Shown here: positions 46,492 through 53,366 of the stretch, one piece after another
Layout of the letters: every line of letters begins with the position of its first letter
Numbering within the stretch: the first letter of the stretch is position 1
From: Polaromonas sp.
GTDB taxonomy: Bacteria; Pseudomonadota; Gammaproteobacteria; Burkholderiales; Burkholderiaceae_C
Direction of reading: 5' to 3'
DNA length: 54,719 nucleotides
NCBI GenBank assembly: GCA_025362315.1
Contig: JANYGP010000105.1
Location: 1 to 54,719 of the forward strand
Translations under genes and position numbers: made by a program
Notes under the pieces: generated by a model
Database searches by the model: none
Told to the model about the DNA's origin: nothing
Seen by the model: only the letters and a program-made list of their open reading frames with translations

Positions 46492-46747
46492 AGTGAGTGC
46501 GCTCCTTTTTGGTTGCAAGACGTGCAGAAATCAAACGAATTTTTGGCTCACGTAGGATGTAGCAAAACATCACAACCCGGCTCAAAACGTCGCAGCCAAC
46601 TGTCAACCAGCGAGGTTCGCCCGTTGCATCAGGGTCTGGTTTTGTCAAAGCATAAGGGTCATCAAAAACTGGCTCCATGTCTTCAAAGCGAACCCGGTGC
46701 ATTTGCCAGTTGGCTTCGGCTTTGTTTGGGTCAAATTCAAAAGACAT
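46481..46747 (-). CDS. brnT: BrnT-family ribonuclease toxin
   Basis: 88 residues. The pattern MSFEFDPNKAEANWQMHRV, FEDMEPVFDDPYAL, DATGEPRWLTVG and IRLISARLATKKERTHYE is the full BrnT (RelE-fold) family signature. The protein cleaves RNA and stops growth when its antitoxin is lost. The start codon lies inside an inverted repeat with no ribosome site in front, so a leaderless mRNA is likely. The toxin precedes the antitoxin, the usual order for this family. Confidence 0.87.
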   Translation of the reverse strand: MSFEFDPNKAEANWQMHRVRFEDMEPVFDDPYALTKPDPDATGEPRWLTVGCDVLSRVVMFCYILREPKIRLISARLATKKERTHYES

Positions 46748-46768
46748 ATATGCACACTATACATATAT
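46746..46768 (-). promoter_or_regulatory. Inverted repeat over the brnTA promoter, probable BrnA operator
   Basis: ATATATG-N9-CATATAT spans the brnT start codon and an upstream TATAGT (minus strand) that can act as -10 box. BrnA ribbon-helix-helix dimers bind such AT-rich palindromes. Confidence 0.5.
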
Positions 46769-46812
46769 TTTTTGGATTTCTAGGCACTTGCCAGCACCCG
46801 CGTTGAACTCAT

Positions 46813-47041
46813 GGCCAAAGCGCCAGCGCTGTCATTTACGGCGGGTCTGAGGCGAAGGGCATCGTGTTTGACGGCGTGGCCGACGCACTGCGCGTGCCCA
46901 ACACAGACATTCGCCTGTTCGGCAAACCAGAGAGCAACGCCCGCCGCCGCATGGGCGTGGCGCTGGCGTTTGATGCGGATGTAGAGGTGGCGCGTGTGAA
47001 TGCGAAGAAGGCCTCTAGGCTGGTGAAGCTGCGCGCGATGT
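46813..47041 (+). pseudogene. Duplicated 3' end of purT, copy 2
   Basis: About 229 bp aligned with the last 75 codons of purT. The frame is still open from [20 protein letters not shown] to a TGA after KLRAM. Compared with purT it has many synonymous and a few amino acid changes (SNARR for [16 protein letters not shown] at the end), more than a recent copy within one genome would show. It lies between BrnTA and the VapBC-like pair and lacks a start. Confidence 0.85.
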
Positions 47042-47063
47042 GAGCGCAGGGTTTTGAATCTGA

Positions 47064-47492
47064 TTAATGAACAAGCAGCTGCTCTAATTGCAGCACTTTC
47101 AGGTGTACTCCTGACTTGATTCCTTTGTCGTTTGTCACAAAGTAAGCGCATTGATTTTGGATGGCTGTCGCCATGTGCAGCGCGTCGATAAATTTCACGC
47201 CCCCTTTTGCAACGAGCTGGGCGGCTGCATCAAAGGTTTGCCCATCGTGGGTAGCAATGGTTAAAAAATTCTTTTGTGAAAAGAACAATTTGAAGCGGGC
47301 CGCAAGCGTTGGGTCTGCCTTCTTGTAAGCACCGACCATAACCTCCGCAACAGCGGCATCGCCTGTAAAACCGAAGATGCTGGACTCAGCGCAGGCGTTG
47401 ATAACGACTGACGAGGCTTCGAAGTACGTCGGGTGGCGGCTTAAAAAATAGATAAAAACGTTGGTGTCGATGTAAACACGCTGGCCTGCCAT
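47064..47492 (-). CDS. PIN-domain ribonuclease toxin (VapC-like)
   Basis: 142 residues from ATG 47492; a TTG at 47531 would add 13 residues and overlap the antitoxin gene. Acidic residues of the PIN active site are all present: YIDTNVFIYFL (first Asp), AVAEVMVGAY (Glu), KFIDALHMATA (Asp) and FVTNDKG (last Asp). It cleaves RNA with magnesium. The AbrB-type gene directly upstream is its antitoxin. It runs against the purT tail, with 22 bp between the stop codons. Confidence 0.87.
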   Translation of the reverse strand: MAGQRVYIDTNVFIYFLSRHPTYFEASSVVINACAESSIFGFTGDAAVAEVMVGAYKKADPTLAARFKLFFSQKNFLTIATHDGQTFDAAAQLVAKGGVKFIDALHMATAIQNQCAYFVTNDKGIKSGVHLKVLQLEQLLVH

Positions 47493-47518
47493 TTGCTCCA
47501 AAAGAGATTGCGCCAAGG

Positions 47519-47773
47519 CTAGCGCTCCCAACCGGATTTCATGTTGTCCAGATTCTGGTCAATGTCCTTTGCCGAGCGGCCCCACAGCCCGCTCGCAATG
47601 CCAGCAAACGCCATGATGTCCGTCTGATCTTTGCCCACTGTACTCGGCGTCAAAATAATGCTCCCGTTGACATAGCTCACATCCAGCTTGTCGTCCAGCT
47701 TGATATTGGCTTGCCTGACCAGGCTGGCGGGCAGTGTGACTTGGTGCTTGGGTCGCATACGAATTTCAGGCAT
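47519..47773 (-). CDS. AbrB/MazE-type antitoxin of the VapC-like toxin
   Basis: 84 residues behind AAGGA. The swapped-hairpin DNA-binding fold is shown by MRPKHQVTLPASLVRQANIK, DDKLDVSYVNGSIILTP. The C-terminal half (DIMAFAGIASGLWGRSAKDI, DQNLDNMKSGWER) should bind and block the toxin. It is the first gene of the pair. Confidence 0.85.
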   Translation of the reverse strand: MPEIRMRPKHQVTLPASLVRQANIKLDDKLDVSYVNGSIILTPSTVGKDQTDIMAFAGIASGLWGRSAKDIDQNLDNMKSGWER

Positions 47774-47835
47774 GTGGGTTCCTTCTTGAGTAAGTTAGAT
47801 ATTTTACTTTTAAGTTGGAATTCGTACTTTTCCGA

Positions 47836-47930
47836 ACGAGCGCGTAGCGCTGGCGTTTGATGCCGATGTGGAGGTGGCGCGGGTGAATGCGAAGAGGGCG
47901 GCCGGGATGGTGAAGCCGCGCGTGGCCTGA
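47836..47930 (+). pseudogene. Duplicated 3' end of purT, copy 3
   Basis: About 95 bp equal to the last 31 codons of purT ([19 protein letters not shown], then MVKPRVA and TGA). It is closer to purT itself than copy 2 is. It follows the upstream region of the VapBC-like pair. Confidence 0.85.
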
Positions 47931-48487
47931 GAAAGCCCAATGGTCTTAGCTTTCCAATTGTTTGCCAGCAAGACTGAATACCTCAAGCTGTCCCGCGTCT
48001 GCCACATCAGCGGTAGGAGGCGGGGTTGACGAGCGCTCCTAAATCAGGAGCTGTTCGCGCACGTATTCATTGGGTTAGAGACCTAAAACATAGTTAAAAA
48101 CGGCCTCAAATTGGCATTTTGAAGTGTCAATACAGTCCAAATAGTGCCGAGAAGCGACTGGGAAACTGAAGAACAGCCGATTTAGAGTGCCGAAAGTGGC
48201 TCCAAGCCAATGAACATGTGCGTAAGCAGCTATGTTTAAAAGAACGTTTAGACGGGTTTAATTGGCGTCTGACCCTGATTTCCCCCGCAACCCAGATGAA
48301 TCGAATATCCATACGGGTTGGCAGCAACGTTTATGGTGTGCAAATTACGAGCCTGAAGTTTATATTGACTTCCGATTTTGCAAATATGCGGTACTGCGCA
48401 AGACTATTCACGACATTGATATTTAACCGCCAACCGTTCCAACAAATATCAACTTTGTGTTGCCCAAATATCAAAAGCCGTTAGAGC
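47931..48487. other. Intergenic stretch with remnants
   Basis: No gene is recognisable. At 48186-48250 a frame encodes ECRKWLQANEHVRKQLCLKE, which resembles KCLQTNEYMRKKLLKA at 51060-51112. A degraded copy of the GGTCAGA palindrome (AATTGGCGTCTGACCCTGAT, 48260-48280) follows it at once, so a small mobile or repeated unit may have stood in both places. Confidence 0.4.
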
Positions 48488-48517
48488 AAAAAGGCCTTCC
48501 ACGGGAAGAAGGCTTTT
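48488..48517 (-). terminator. Bidirectional rho-independent terminator
   Basis: AAAAGCCTTC and GAAGGCCTTTTT (minus strand) form a stem with a short loop ending in a T run; the plus strand also ends in TTTT. It closes the lipoprotein gene. Confidence 0.75.
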
Positions 48518-48569
48518 CCATTTATTCGATGATAGACCGAACGTTTTATTGGCAGAGTTGCTAGCCTGA

Positions 48570-49457
48570 TCAGATTGGCGCGCCGTTAACGGTAGCTGAC
48601 TTCAGCTGGATAATTTGAGCGCCGCCTGCTCCAGGCGTCGATGACTTAATCACGAAGCCGCGGTAATACCAGCTGGTATTTAGTGCCACCACGTTACCTG
48701 CATTCAACGAGCTGAACTCGTATTTGCATGCATTGAACGTACCAGCCGGAACGGTGACGCTTTCTTTCCCAATAAACTTTATCGTGACCGTAGTAGTAAA
48801 TGGGCCTGAGCCGGGGCCAGATGTCACGACATTTCCGGTCTGGGTAACCGTACTCGTTTCGCCGACCGCCAGGTTGCCGATTCCGTCAACATAGGGAGGT
48901 GTGTAGGTGGTGGTGCTGGTAACGCTTTGCCCCAGGATAGTGGCGGTTGCAGCGGCTCCGTATGTAGCAGTGGTGGTAGGCGAAAGTATTTTGTAATAGG
49001 ATTTACCCACTGTGTCGGTGCGAAGATCAAAACCGCTGACAGTGTTGATGCCCGTGGTGAGAATACTGATTTCAGTCAAATTCGGCACACCATTAAACGT
49101 TGCGTTTAACGAAGTAAGTCTTGACTCGGTGTGTTGCGTGCCCGTCAAAGCTCCCTGGTAATCGACATCAGTGATGATCAGATTACCGACTGCTTGAACG
49201 TAATTTTCAAAACAACCAGAGTTGCCCGAGCCGCCGGGCGCTGGTGCTGGAGCAGGTGCTGGCGCAGGAGCCGGCGCGGGTGAAGGAGCCGGTGCGGGTG
49301 ACGGAGCTGGAGCCGGTGCAGGTGAAGGAGCTGGAGCCGGTGCGGGAGCTGGAGCAGGTGCTACTACAGATTGAACCTCACCGCCACCGCAGGCCGCAAG
49401 CGATGCAGCAGCCAACAGTGATAAGGAAAATGAACGAACAGAAAAACGTAAAGGCAT
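48570..49457 (-). CDS. Lipoprotein with an Ala-Pro repeat linker
   Basis: 295 residues behind AAGGA. The signal peptide ends in the lipobox LAAC-GGG. Residues about 33-75 are an (AP)n/(SP) linker of alternating Ala and Pro, which would span the cell wall or hold the domain away from the membrane. The globular part (about 80-295) is beta-rich, with GCFENYVQAVGNLIITDVDY at the start and SVTVPAGTFNACKYEF near the end. Two Cys residues there may form a disulfide. I recognise no family; the V(T)VPAGTF(N/E)ACK phrase is seen in many secreted DUF3108-like proteins. It stands between purT and amn tails. Confidence 0.75.
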   Translation of the reverse strand: MPLRFSVRSFSLSLLAAASLAACGGGEVQSVVAPAPAPAPAPAPSPAPAPAPSPAPAPSPAPAPAPAPAPAPAPGGSGNSGCFENYVQAVGNLIITDVDYQGALTGTQHTESRLTSLNATFNGVPNLTEISILTTGINTVSGFDLRTDTVGKSYYKILSPTTTATYGAAATATILGQSVTSTTTYTPPYVDGIGNLAVGETSTVTQTGNVVTSGPGSGPFTTTVTIKFIGKESVTVPAGTFNACKYEFSSLNAGNVVALNTSWYYRGFVIKSSTPGAGGAQIIQLKSATVNGAPI

Positions 49458-49778
49458 AGAAAATTCCTTATGCTAATCTAGGTTAACAAAAAAGCTGAAC
49501 AAACACTTGTCAAGCATCTCGTACAGCCAAGTATTACCGGCATTACGTTTTAAAGCAACCATTACGTTTAAACACAACGCACCCCTTCATAAATTTCAAA
49601 TTCTTAAGTCCTGAGTTCAAATTAATTACTGTTAAACTTTGGATGAAAGGATTGGGAAGAAAAAATTGGGGTCAAGAAAAAATTGGGGTCAGATTCCCAT
49701 TGTTTTCGGGTCAAGTAATTGGGACGGATCCCAATTGTTTTTGAACTTGATTGATGCACGGGACAGCAGAAGCAGTTT
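49458..49778. other. Intergenic stretch with GGTCAGA-type palindromes
   Basis: It holds the promoter region of the lipoprotein gene and, from 49667, repeats of the AATTGGGGTCAGATTCC type. AATTGGGA-CGGA-TCCCAATT (49717-49736) is a perfect 8-bp inverted repeat. No gene. Confidence 0.6.
49667..49736. repeat. GGTCAGA palindromic repeats, group 2
   Basis: AATTGGGGTCAAGAAAA, AATTGGGGTCAGATTCCCAT and AATTGGGACGGATCCCAATT in succession; same family as 29866, 50929 and 51167. Confidence 0.75.
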
Positions 49779-50053
49779 TTACTGAAACGCCACCTCAGAA
49801 AAACTCCGCAACTTCCTCGAATGCAACTGGCTCGACCCTTCGGCCCGCAGCAACTCAATCGCCCTCATGCCGATGCGCAGGTGCTGGTCAACACGTTCGC
49901 GGTAAAAGTGGTTGGCCATGCCGGGCAGTTTGATTTCGCCGTGCAGCGGCTTGTCGCTCACGCACAGCAGGGTGCCGTAAGGCACGCGAAACCTGAAGCC
50001 ATTGGCAGCTATCGTGGCGCTTTCCATGTCAAGCGCCACGGCGCGGCTTTGGT
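49779..50053 (-). pseudogene. Duplicated 3' end of amn, long copy
   Basis: About 275 bp matching the last 90 codons of amn, with an open frame from QSRAVALDMESATIAANGF to SEVAFQ and a TAA stop. The similarity to amn breaks abruptly at 50053, where HigA-side sequence begins. Changes against amn are mostly synonymous. No own start. Confidence 0.85.
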
Positions 50054-50100
50054 TTAATTGGAACTTGAGGTCACCCGGATTTCTGGATTTCTCCTTGTCA

Positions 50101-50421
50101 TCAAGCCGCAACTGAGTGCGCCGACAGGTTGACTTGAAGCCTCCCGCGGACAGCTTGAAAAATAGCTGCCAGGTTGTCCATACTGGGGTTACCCGTAGGA
50201 GACAACATCCTGTGCAGGCTTTTGCTGGGCTTGGCTGTTAATGTCGCAAGCTGCTCAAACCCAAGCGTGGCGTTGACCAGGTCGCGCAAAATCAGGCGTG
50301 CAGTCTCTGGTTCGCCGTTGAGGAACAAGGTCGCGGCCTCGTCTAAAAGAGCTTGCGCAAATGAAGCGTCACTTTGCACACGCTGCAGGACGGTTTCTTT
50401 GAAATTTCTGGTGAGTGCCAT
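50101..50421 (-). CDS. HigA-like addiction-module antitoxin
   Basis: 106 residues. MALTRNFKETVLQRVQSDAS, FAQALLDEAATLFLNGEPET and the helix-turn-helix LTAKPSKSLHRMLSPTGNPS, MDNLAAIFQAVRGRL are those of the antidote proteins paired with RelE/HigB-type toxins. AAGGGG precedes the start. The frame is intact although its toxin gene, 4 bp upstream, carries a stop codon. It should still bind and repress its own promoter. Confidence 0.85.
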   Translation of the reverse strand: MALTRNFKETVLQRVQSDASFAQALLDEAATLFLNGEPETARLILRDLVNATLGFEQLATLTAKPSKSLHRMLSPTGNPSMDNLAAIFQAVRGRLQVNLSAHSVAA

Positions 50422-50425
50422 TGCT

Positions 50426-50782
50426 TTACCCCTTGTGCTTACCGGTTGATTTGATAGTCATCGCCTTTTTGCGAGCTTTGTACTCCGCCAGCAACGCTTT
50501 CGCTTTGTCAATGTCCCGATGTTGACCTCGCTTGGTGCCGCCACCGAACAGGACGATCAGCGTGTCGCCATCTTTGGCGAGATAAATTCTGTAACCGGGT
50601 CCCCAGTCGATGACTTACTCACCCATGCCGTCAAACCACTTGATGCTGGACGTATTGCCCAACTCCATACGAAGCTTGGCGACGGTCACCTTGGCGGCTG
50701 CCTGAGATGTCAGGCCGTCAAACCACTGCTTGTAAGGGCTGGATGCATCTTCGCGAATGTATTCTTCGACATTGATCGGCAT
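50426..50782 (-). pseudogene. HigB/RelE-type toxin gene with an internal stop
   Basis: MPINVEEYIREDASSPYKQW, then KLRMELGNTSSIKWFDGMGE is followed by TAA (50615-50617). The frame goes on with VIDWGPGYRIYLAKDGDTLI, LFGGGTKRGQHRDIDKAKAL to the stop at 50426. In the intact family the broken position is a Tyr (G-E-Y-V-I-D-W-G-P-G-Y-R), so one base change (TAC or TAT to TAA) killed it. All else looks conserved, including the RGQ and catalytic-region residues. Confidence 0.8.
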
Positions 50783-50879
50783 GTTTTATAGTAACACATT
50801 CGTTACCTTCAGAGGTATGGAGCGTGGTTTCAAGTAAATCCGTTGGGCGAAAATTGCGAGCCAACTTAACGCAAGTAAA

Positions 50880-50921
50880 TCACTGAAACGCCACCTCAGA
50901 AAAGCTCCTCAGCTTGCGTGA
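50880..50921 (-). pseudogene. Duplicated 3' end of amn, short copy
   Basis: About 42 bp equal to the last 13 codons of amn (KLRSFSEVAFQ-like) with TGA as stop codon. It stands upstream of the HigBA-like pair. Confidence 0.75.
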
Positions 50922-50928
50922 AAGCGCT

Positions 50929-50977
50929 AATTGGGGTCAGATTCCAATTAAGGGCGGAATTGGGTTCAGATTCCAAT
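50929..50977. repeat. GGTCAGA palindromic repeats, group 3
   Basis: AATTGGGGTCAGATTCCAAT(T) and AATTGGGTTCAGATTCCAAT(T), 29 bp apart. Confidence 0.8.
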
Positions 50978-51166
50978 TTTTTACGAGCCAAATTACTCAA
51001 AAGCAAACTGCCAGCTTTAAAAAATGCGCAAAAACACTATTTAAAAGCACTTTTACACCATCAAAAGTGCCTACAGACCAATGAATACATGCGCAAGAAG
51101 CTCCTAAAAGCATAGTAATTAGCAAGCTTCTGAACGCAAGTTGGTGAACGCAAATTAGTGAACGCA

Positions 51167-51187
51167 AATTAGGGTCAGACTCCAATT
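51167..51187. repeat. GGTCAGA palindromic repeat, group 4
   Basis: AATTAGGGTCAGACTCCAAT(T), identical to the first unit at 29867. It is preceded by three GAACGCAAxTTxGT-type units. Confidence 0.8.
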
Positions 51188-51243
51188 AATAACCCACCAC
51201 CACCATCAGCTCATTCGGCAACTCAGAAAGATTTACCCATTGG

Positions 51244-51306
51244 CGCATGGGCGTGGCATTGGCGTCTGATCTGAACGTGTAGGGGTGCAATGCGAAGAAG
51301 ACGGGC
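51244..51306 (+). pseudogene. Degraded 3' end of purT, copy 4
   Basis: CGCATGGGCGTGGC.TTGGCGT is followed, after a small deletion, by AATGCGAAGAAGACGGG, both found in order in the last 30 codons of purT. The frame is destroyed. Confidence 0.6.
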
Positions 51307-51376
51307 GCCTCAATTTAGTCATGCACGGCTTAAAGACTAAAATCAAGACGATTAATCTCAACAAAAAGGAGATCAC

Positions 51377-51841
51377 ATGCAAACTATTTCGCCTCTGAAT
51401 GCCAAGGCTTTAGCGGCCTTGTATGACACCGATTTATACGCCTGGGCCAATACCAATGCAGACTTGCTGCGGCAGGGCAAGTACGAGCAAATGGATGTAG
51501 CGCATTTGATTGAGGAGATTGAAGACATGGGCAAGAACGATCAACGCAGCTTGGCCAGTCACTTGCGAAACCTGCTCATGCATCTTTTAAAGTGGCAGTA
51601 TCAATCCGACATCCGAAGCCAAAGCTGGCAGTCTTCAGTGATCAATTCACGGCTGGAGATTGACCAACTTTTGCAAGACAGCCCTAGTCTGCGGGTGCGG
51701 TTGCCGCAACTCCTCCTCACTGAGTACGTTGCTGCGCGGAGACTGGCAAGCGTTGAAACTCAGTTACCCATGAAAACATTTCCGACCGATTGCGACTACA
51801 ACTTGCAACAGGTGCTGGATCAAGATTGGCTACCGGGGTAA
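51377..51841 (+). CDS. DUF29 family protein
   Basis: 154 residues behind a strong ribosome site (AAAAAGGAGA). LYDTDLYAWANTNADLLRQG, then DVAHLIEEIEDMGKNDQRSL, LRNLLMHLLKWQYQSDIRSQ, and the C-terminal DCDYNLQQVLDQDWLPG form the full DUF29 pattern, all helical. DUF29 proteins are of unknown function. They are widespread in cyanobacteria and proteobacteria in accessory regions. Its place among toxin-antitoxin cassettes, between a purT tail and amn, suggests it moves in the same way. It ends 23 bp before the amn stop. Confidence 0.88.
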   Translation: MQTISPLNAKALAALYDTDLYAWANTNADLLRQGKYEQMDVAHLIEEIEDMGKNDQRSLASHLRNLLMHLLKWQYQSDIRSQSWQSSVINSRLEIDQLLQDSPSLRVRLPQLLLTEYVAARRLASVETQLPMKTFPTDCDYNLQQVLDQDWLPG

Positions 51842-51864
51842 GCACGCTGTCCGAAGTGCGTTGC

Positions 51865-53364
51865 CTACTGAAACGCCACCTCAGAAAAGCTCCGCAGCTT
51901 TCGCGAATGCAACTGACTTGAGCCTTCGGCGCGCAGCAATTCAATCGCCCGCATGCCGATGCGCAAGTGCTGGTCTACCCGTTCTCGGTAAAAGTGGTTG
52001 GCCATGCCGGGCAGTTTGATTTCGCCGTGCAGGGGTTTGTCGCTCACGCACAGCAGGGTGCCGTAGGGCACGCGAAACCTGAAGCCATTGGCAGCTATCG
52101 TGGCGCTTTCCATGTCGAGTGCCACTGCGCGGCTTTGGCTGAAACGTCGTTGCGGCTGGTTGCCGGGCAGCAGCTCCCAGTTGCGGTTGTCAGTTGATGC
52201 GACGGTACCCGTGCGCAAAATGCTTTTGAGTGCAGGGCCTTCCAGACCCGTCACATCTTCAACTGCCTGCTCCAAAGCTTTTTGAATTTCAGCCAGCGCC
52301 GGAATCGGTATCCACAGCGGCAGTTCTTCGTCCAGCACATGGTCTTCACGCACATAGCCGTGGGCCAGCACATAGTCGCCCAGCTGCTGCGTATTGCGCA
52401 GGCCTGCACAGTGGCCCAGCATCATCCACGCATGGGGCCGCAGCACGGCAATGTGGTCTGTGATGTTTTTGGCATTGGCCGGGCCCACGCCAATGTTGAC
52501 CATCGTGATGCCACTGCGATCGGCGCGCATCAGGTGGTAAGCAGGCATTTGCGGCAGGCGCGGCGGCTGTGTGCCTAATTCATCACCTGCGATGGCTGGC
52601 AAGCCTATACGGCGTGTGACGACGTTGCCAGGCTCTACAAAGCAGATGTAGTCGCTGTTGGGGTTGGCCATCTCGGCATGGCCCAGGCGCACAAACTCGT
52701 CAATGTAAAACTGGTAGTTGGTAAACAGCACAAAGTTCTGAAACCAGTCGGGTGATGTGCCGGTGTAGTGGCGCAGGCGCTGCAGCGAGTAGTCAACCCG
52801 CGCTGCCGTAAAAAGCGACAGCGGCTGCGGCTCGCCGGGGCGAGCTTCAAAGGTGCCATTGGCAATGCCGTCGTCCATCGCGGCCAGGTCGGGCAGGTCA
52901 AACACGTCCCGCATCAGCATGCGGCGCTCGGTGCTTAAATTGCCTTCAATGTGGTCATGCTCGGCGAATGAAAAATGCACTGGAATGGGCTGCGTGCTGG
53001 TGCCAATTTCAAGTGCAACGCCGTGGTTTTGCAGCAGCAGCTTGAACTGCTCCAGGTAATAGTCGGCATACAAATCCGCGCGGGTGAGGGTGGTTTCAAA
53101 GCGGCCTGGGCCTGCGACAAAGCCGTAGCTGAGCTGCGCGCTGTCGATAGTTTCTTGCACTGCACGCGAAACTGTTTCAGTTTGAATGCGCACAAACGGG
53201 TAGCACGCCCTGACATGTCCTGGCAGTGTTTCACCCGCCACAAAGCGCTGCATGGCGCTGCGCAGATGGGCAATTTGCTGGTTATAAATCAGTTGTACTT
53301 GCGCAAGTGCTGCTGCTGCGTCGCTGTATCTGGTCGGGGCAATAAAGCTGGGTAGGTAAGGCAT
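51865..53364 (-). CDS. amn: AMP nucleosidase
   Basis: Hydrolyses AMP to adenine and ribose 5-phosphate; 499 residues from ATG 53364 (TTG 53370 would overlap the gor stop). The N-terminal domain has RACYPFVRIQTETVSRAVQE and PIPVHFSFAEHDHIEG. The catalytic phosphorylase-like domain has MLGHCAGLRNTQQLGDYVLA, GYVREDHVLDEELPLWIPIP, and the purine-site block SRAVALDMESATIAANGFRF with VPYGTLLCVSDKPLHGE. It lies 2 bp after gor, in one operon. Two partial copies of its 3' end are downstream. Confidence 0.93.
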   Translation of the reverse strand: MPYLPSFIAPTRYSDAAAALAQVQLIYNQQIAHLRSAMQRFVAGETLPGHVRACYPFVRIQTETVSRAVQETIDSAQLSYGFVAGPGRFETTLTRADLYADYYLEQFKLLLQNHGVALEIGTSTQPIPVHFSFAEHDHIEGNLSTERRMLMRDVFDLPDLAAMDDGIANGTFEARPGEPQPLSLFTAARVDYSLQRLRHYTGTSPDWFQNFVLFTNYQFYIDEFVRLGHAEMANPNSDYICFVEPGNVVTRRIGLPAIAGDELGTQPPRLPQMPAYHLMRADRSGITMVNIGVGPANAKNITDHIAVLRPHAWMMLGHCAGLRNTQQLGDYVLAHGYVREDHVLDEELPLWIPIPALAEIQKALEQAVEDVTGLEGPALKSILRTGTVASTDNRNWELLPGNQPQRRFSQSRAVALDMESATIAANGFRFRVPYGTLLCVSDKPLHGEIKLPGMANHFYRERVDQHLRIGMRAIELLRAEGSSQLHSRKLRSFSEVAFQ

Positions 53365-53366
53365 AT

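Larger units (their letters stand above)
50783..51376. other. Intergenic stretch made of gene tails and palindromic repeats
   Basis: It holds a 42-bp amn tail (50880), GGTCAGA palindromes (50929-50977, 51167-51187), the KCLQTNEYMRKKLLKA remnant (about 51060-51112) and a degraded purT tail (51244-51306). No complete gene. Confidence 0.6.
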
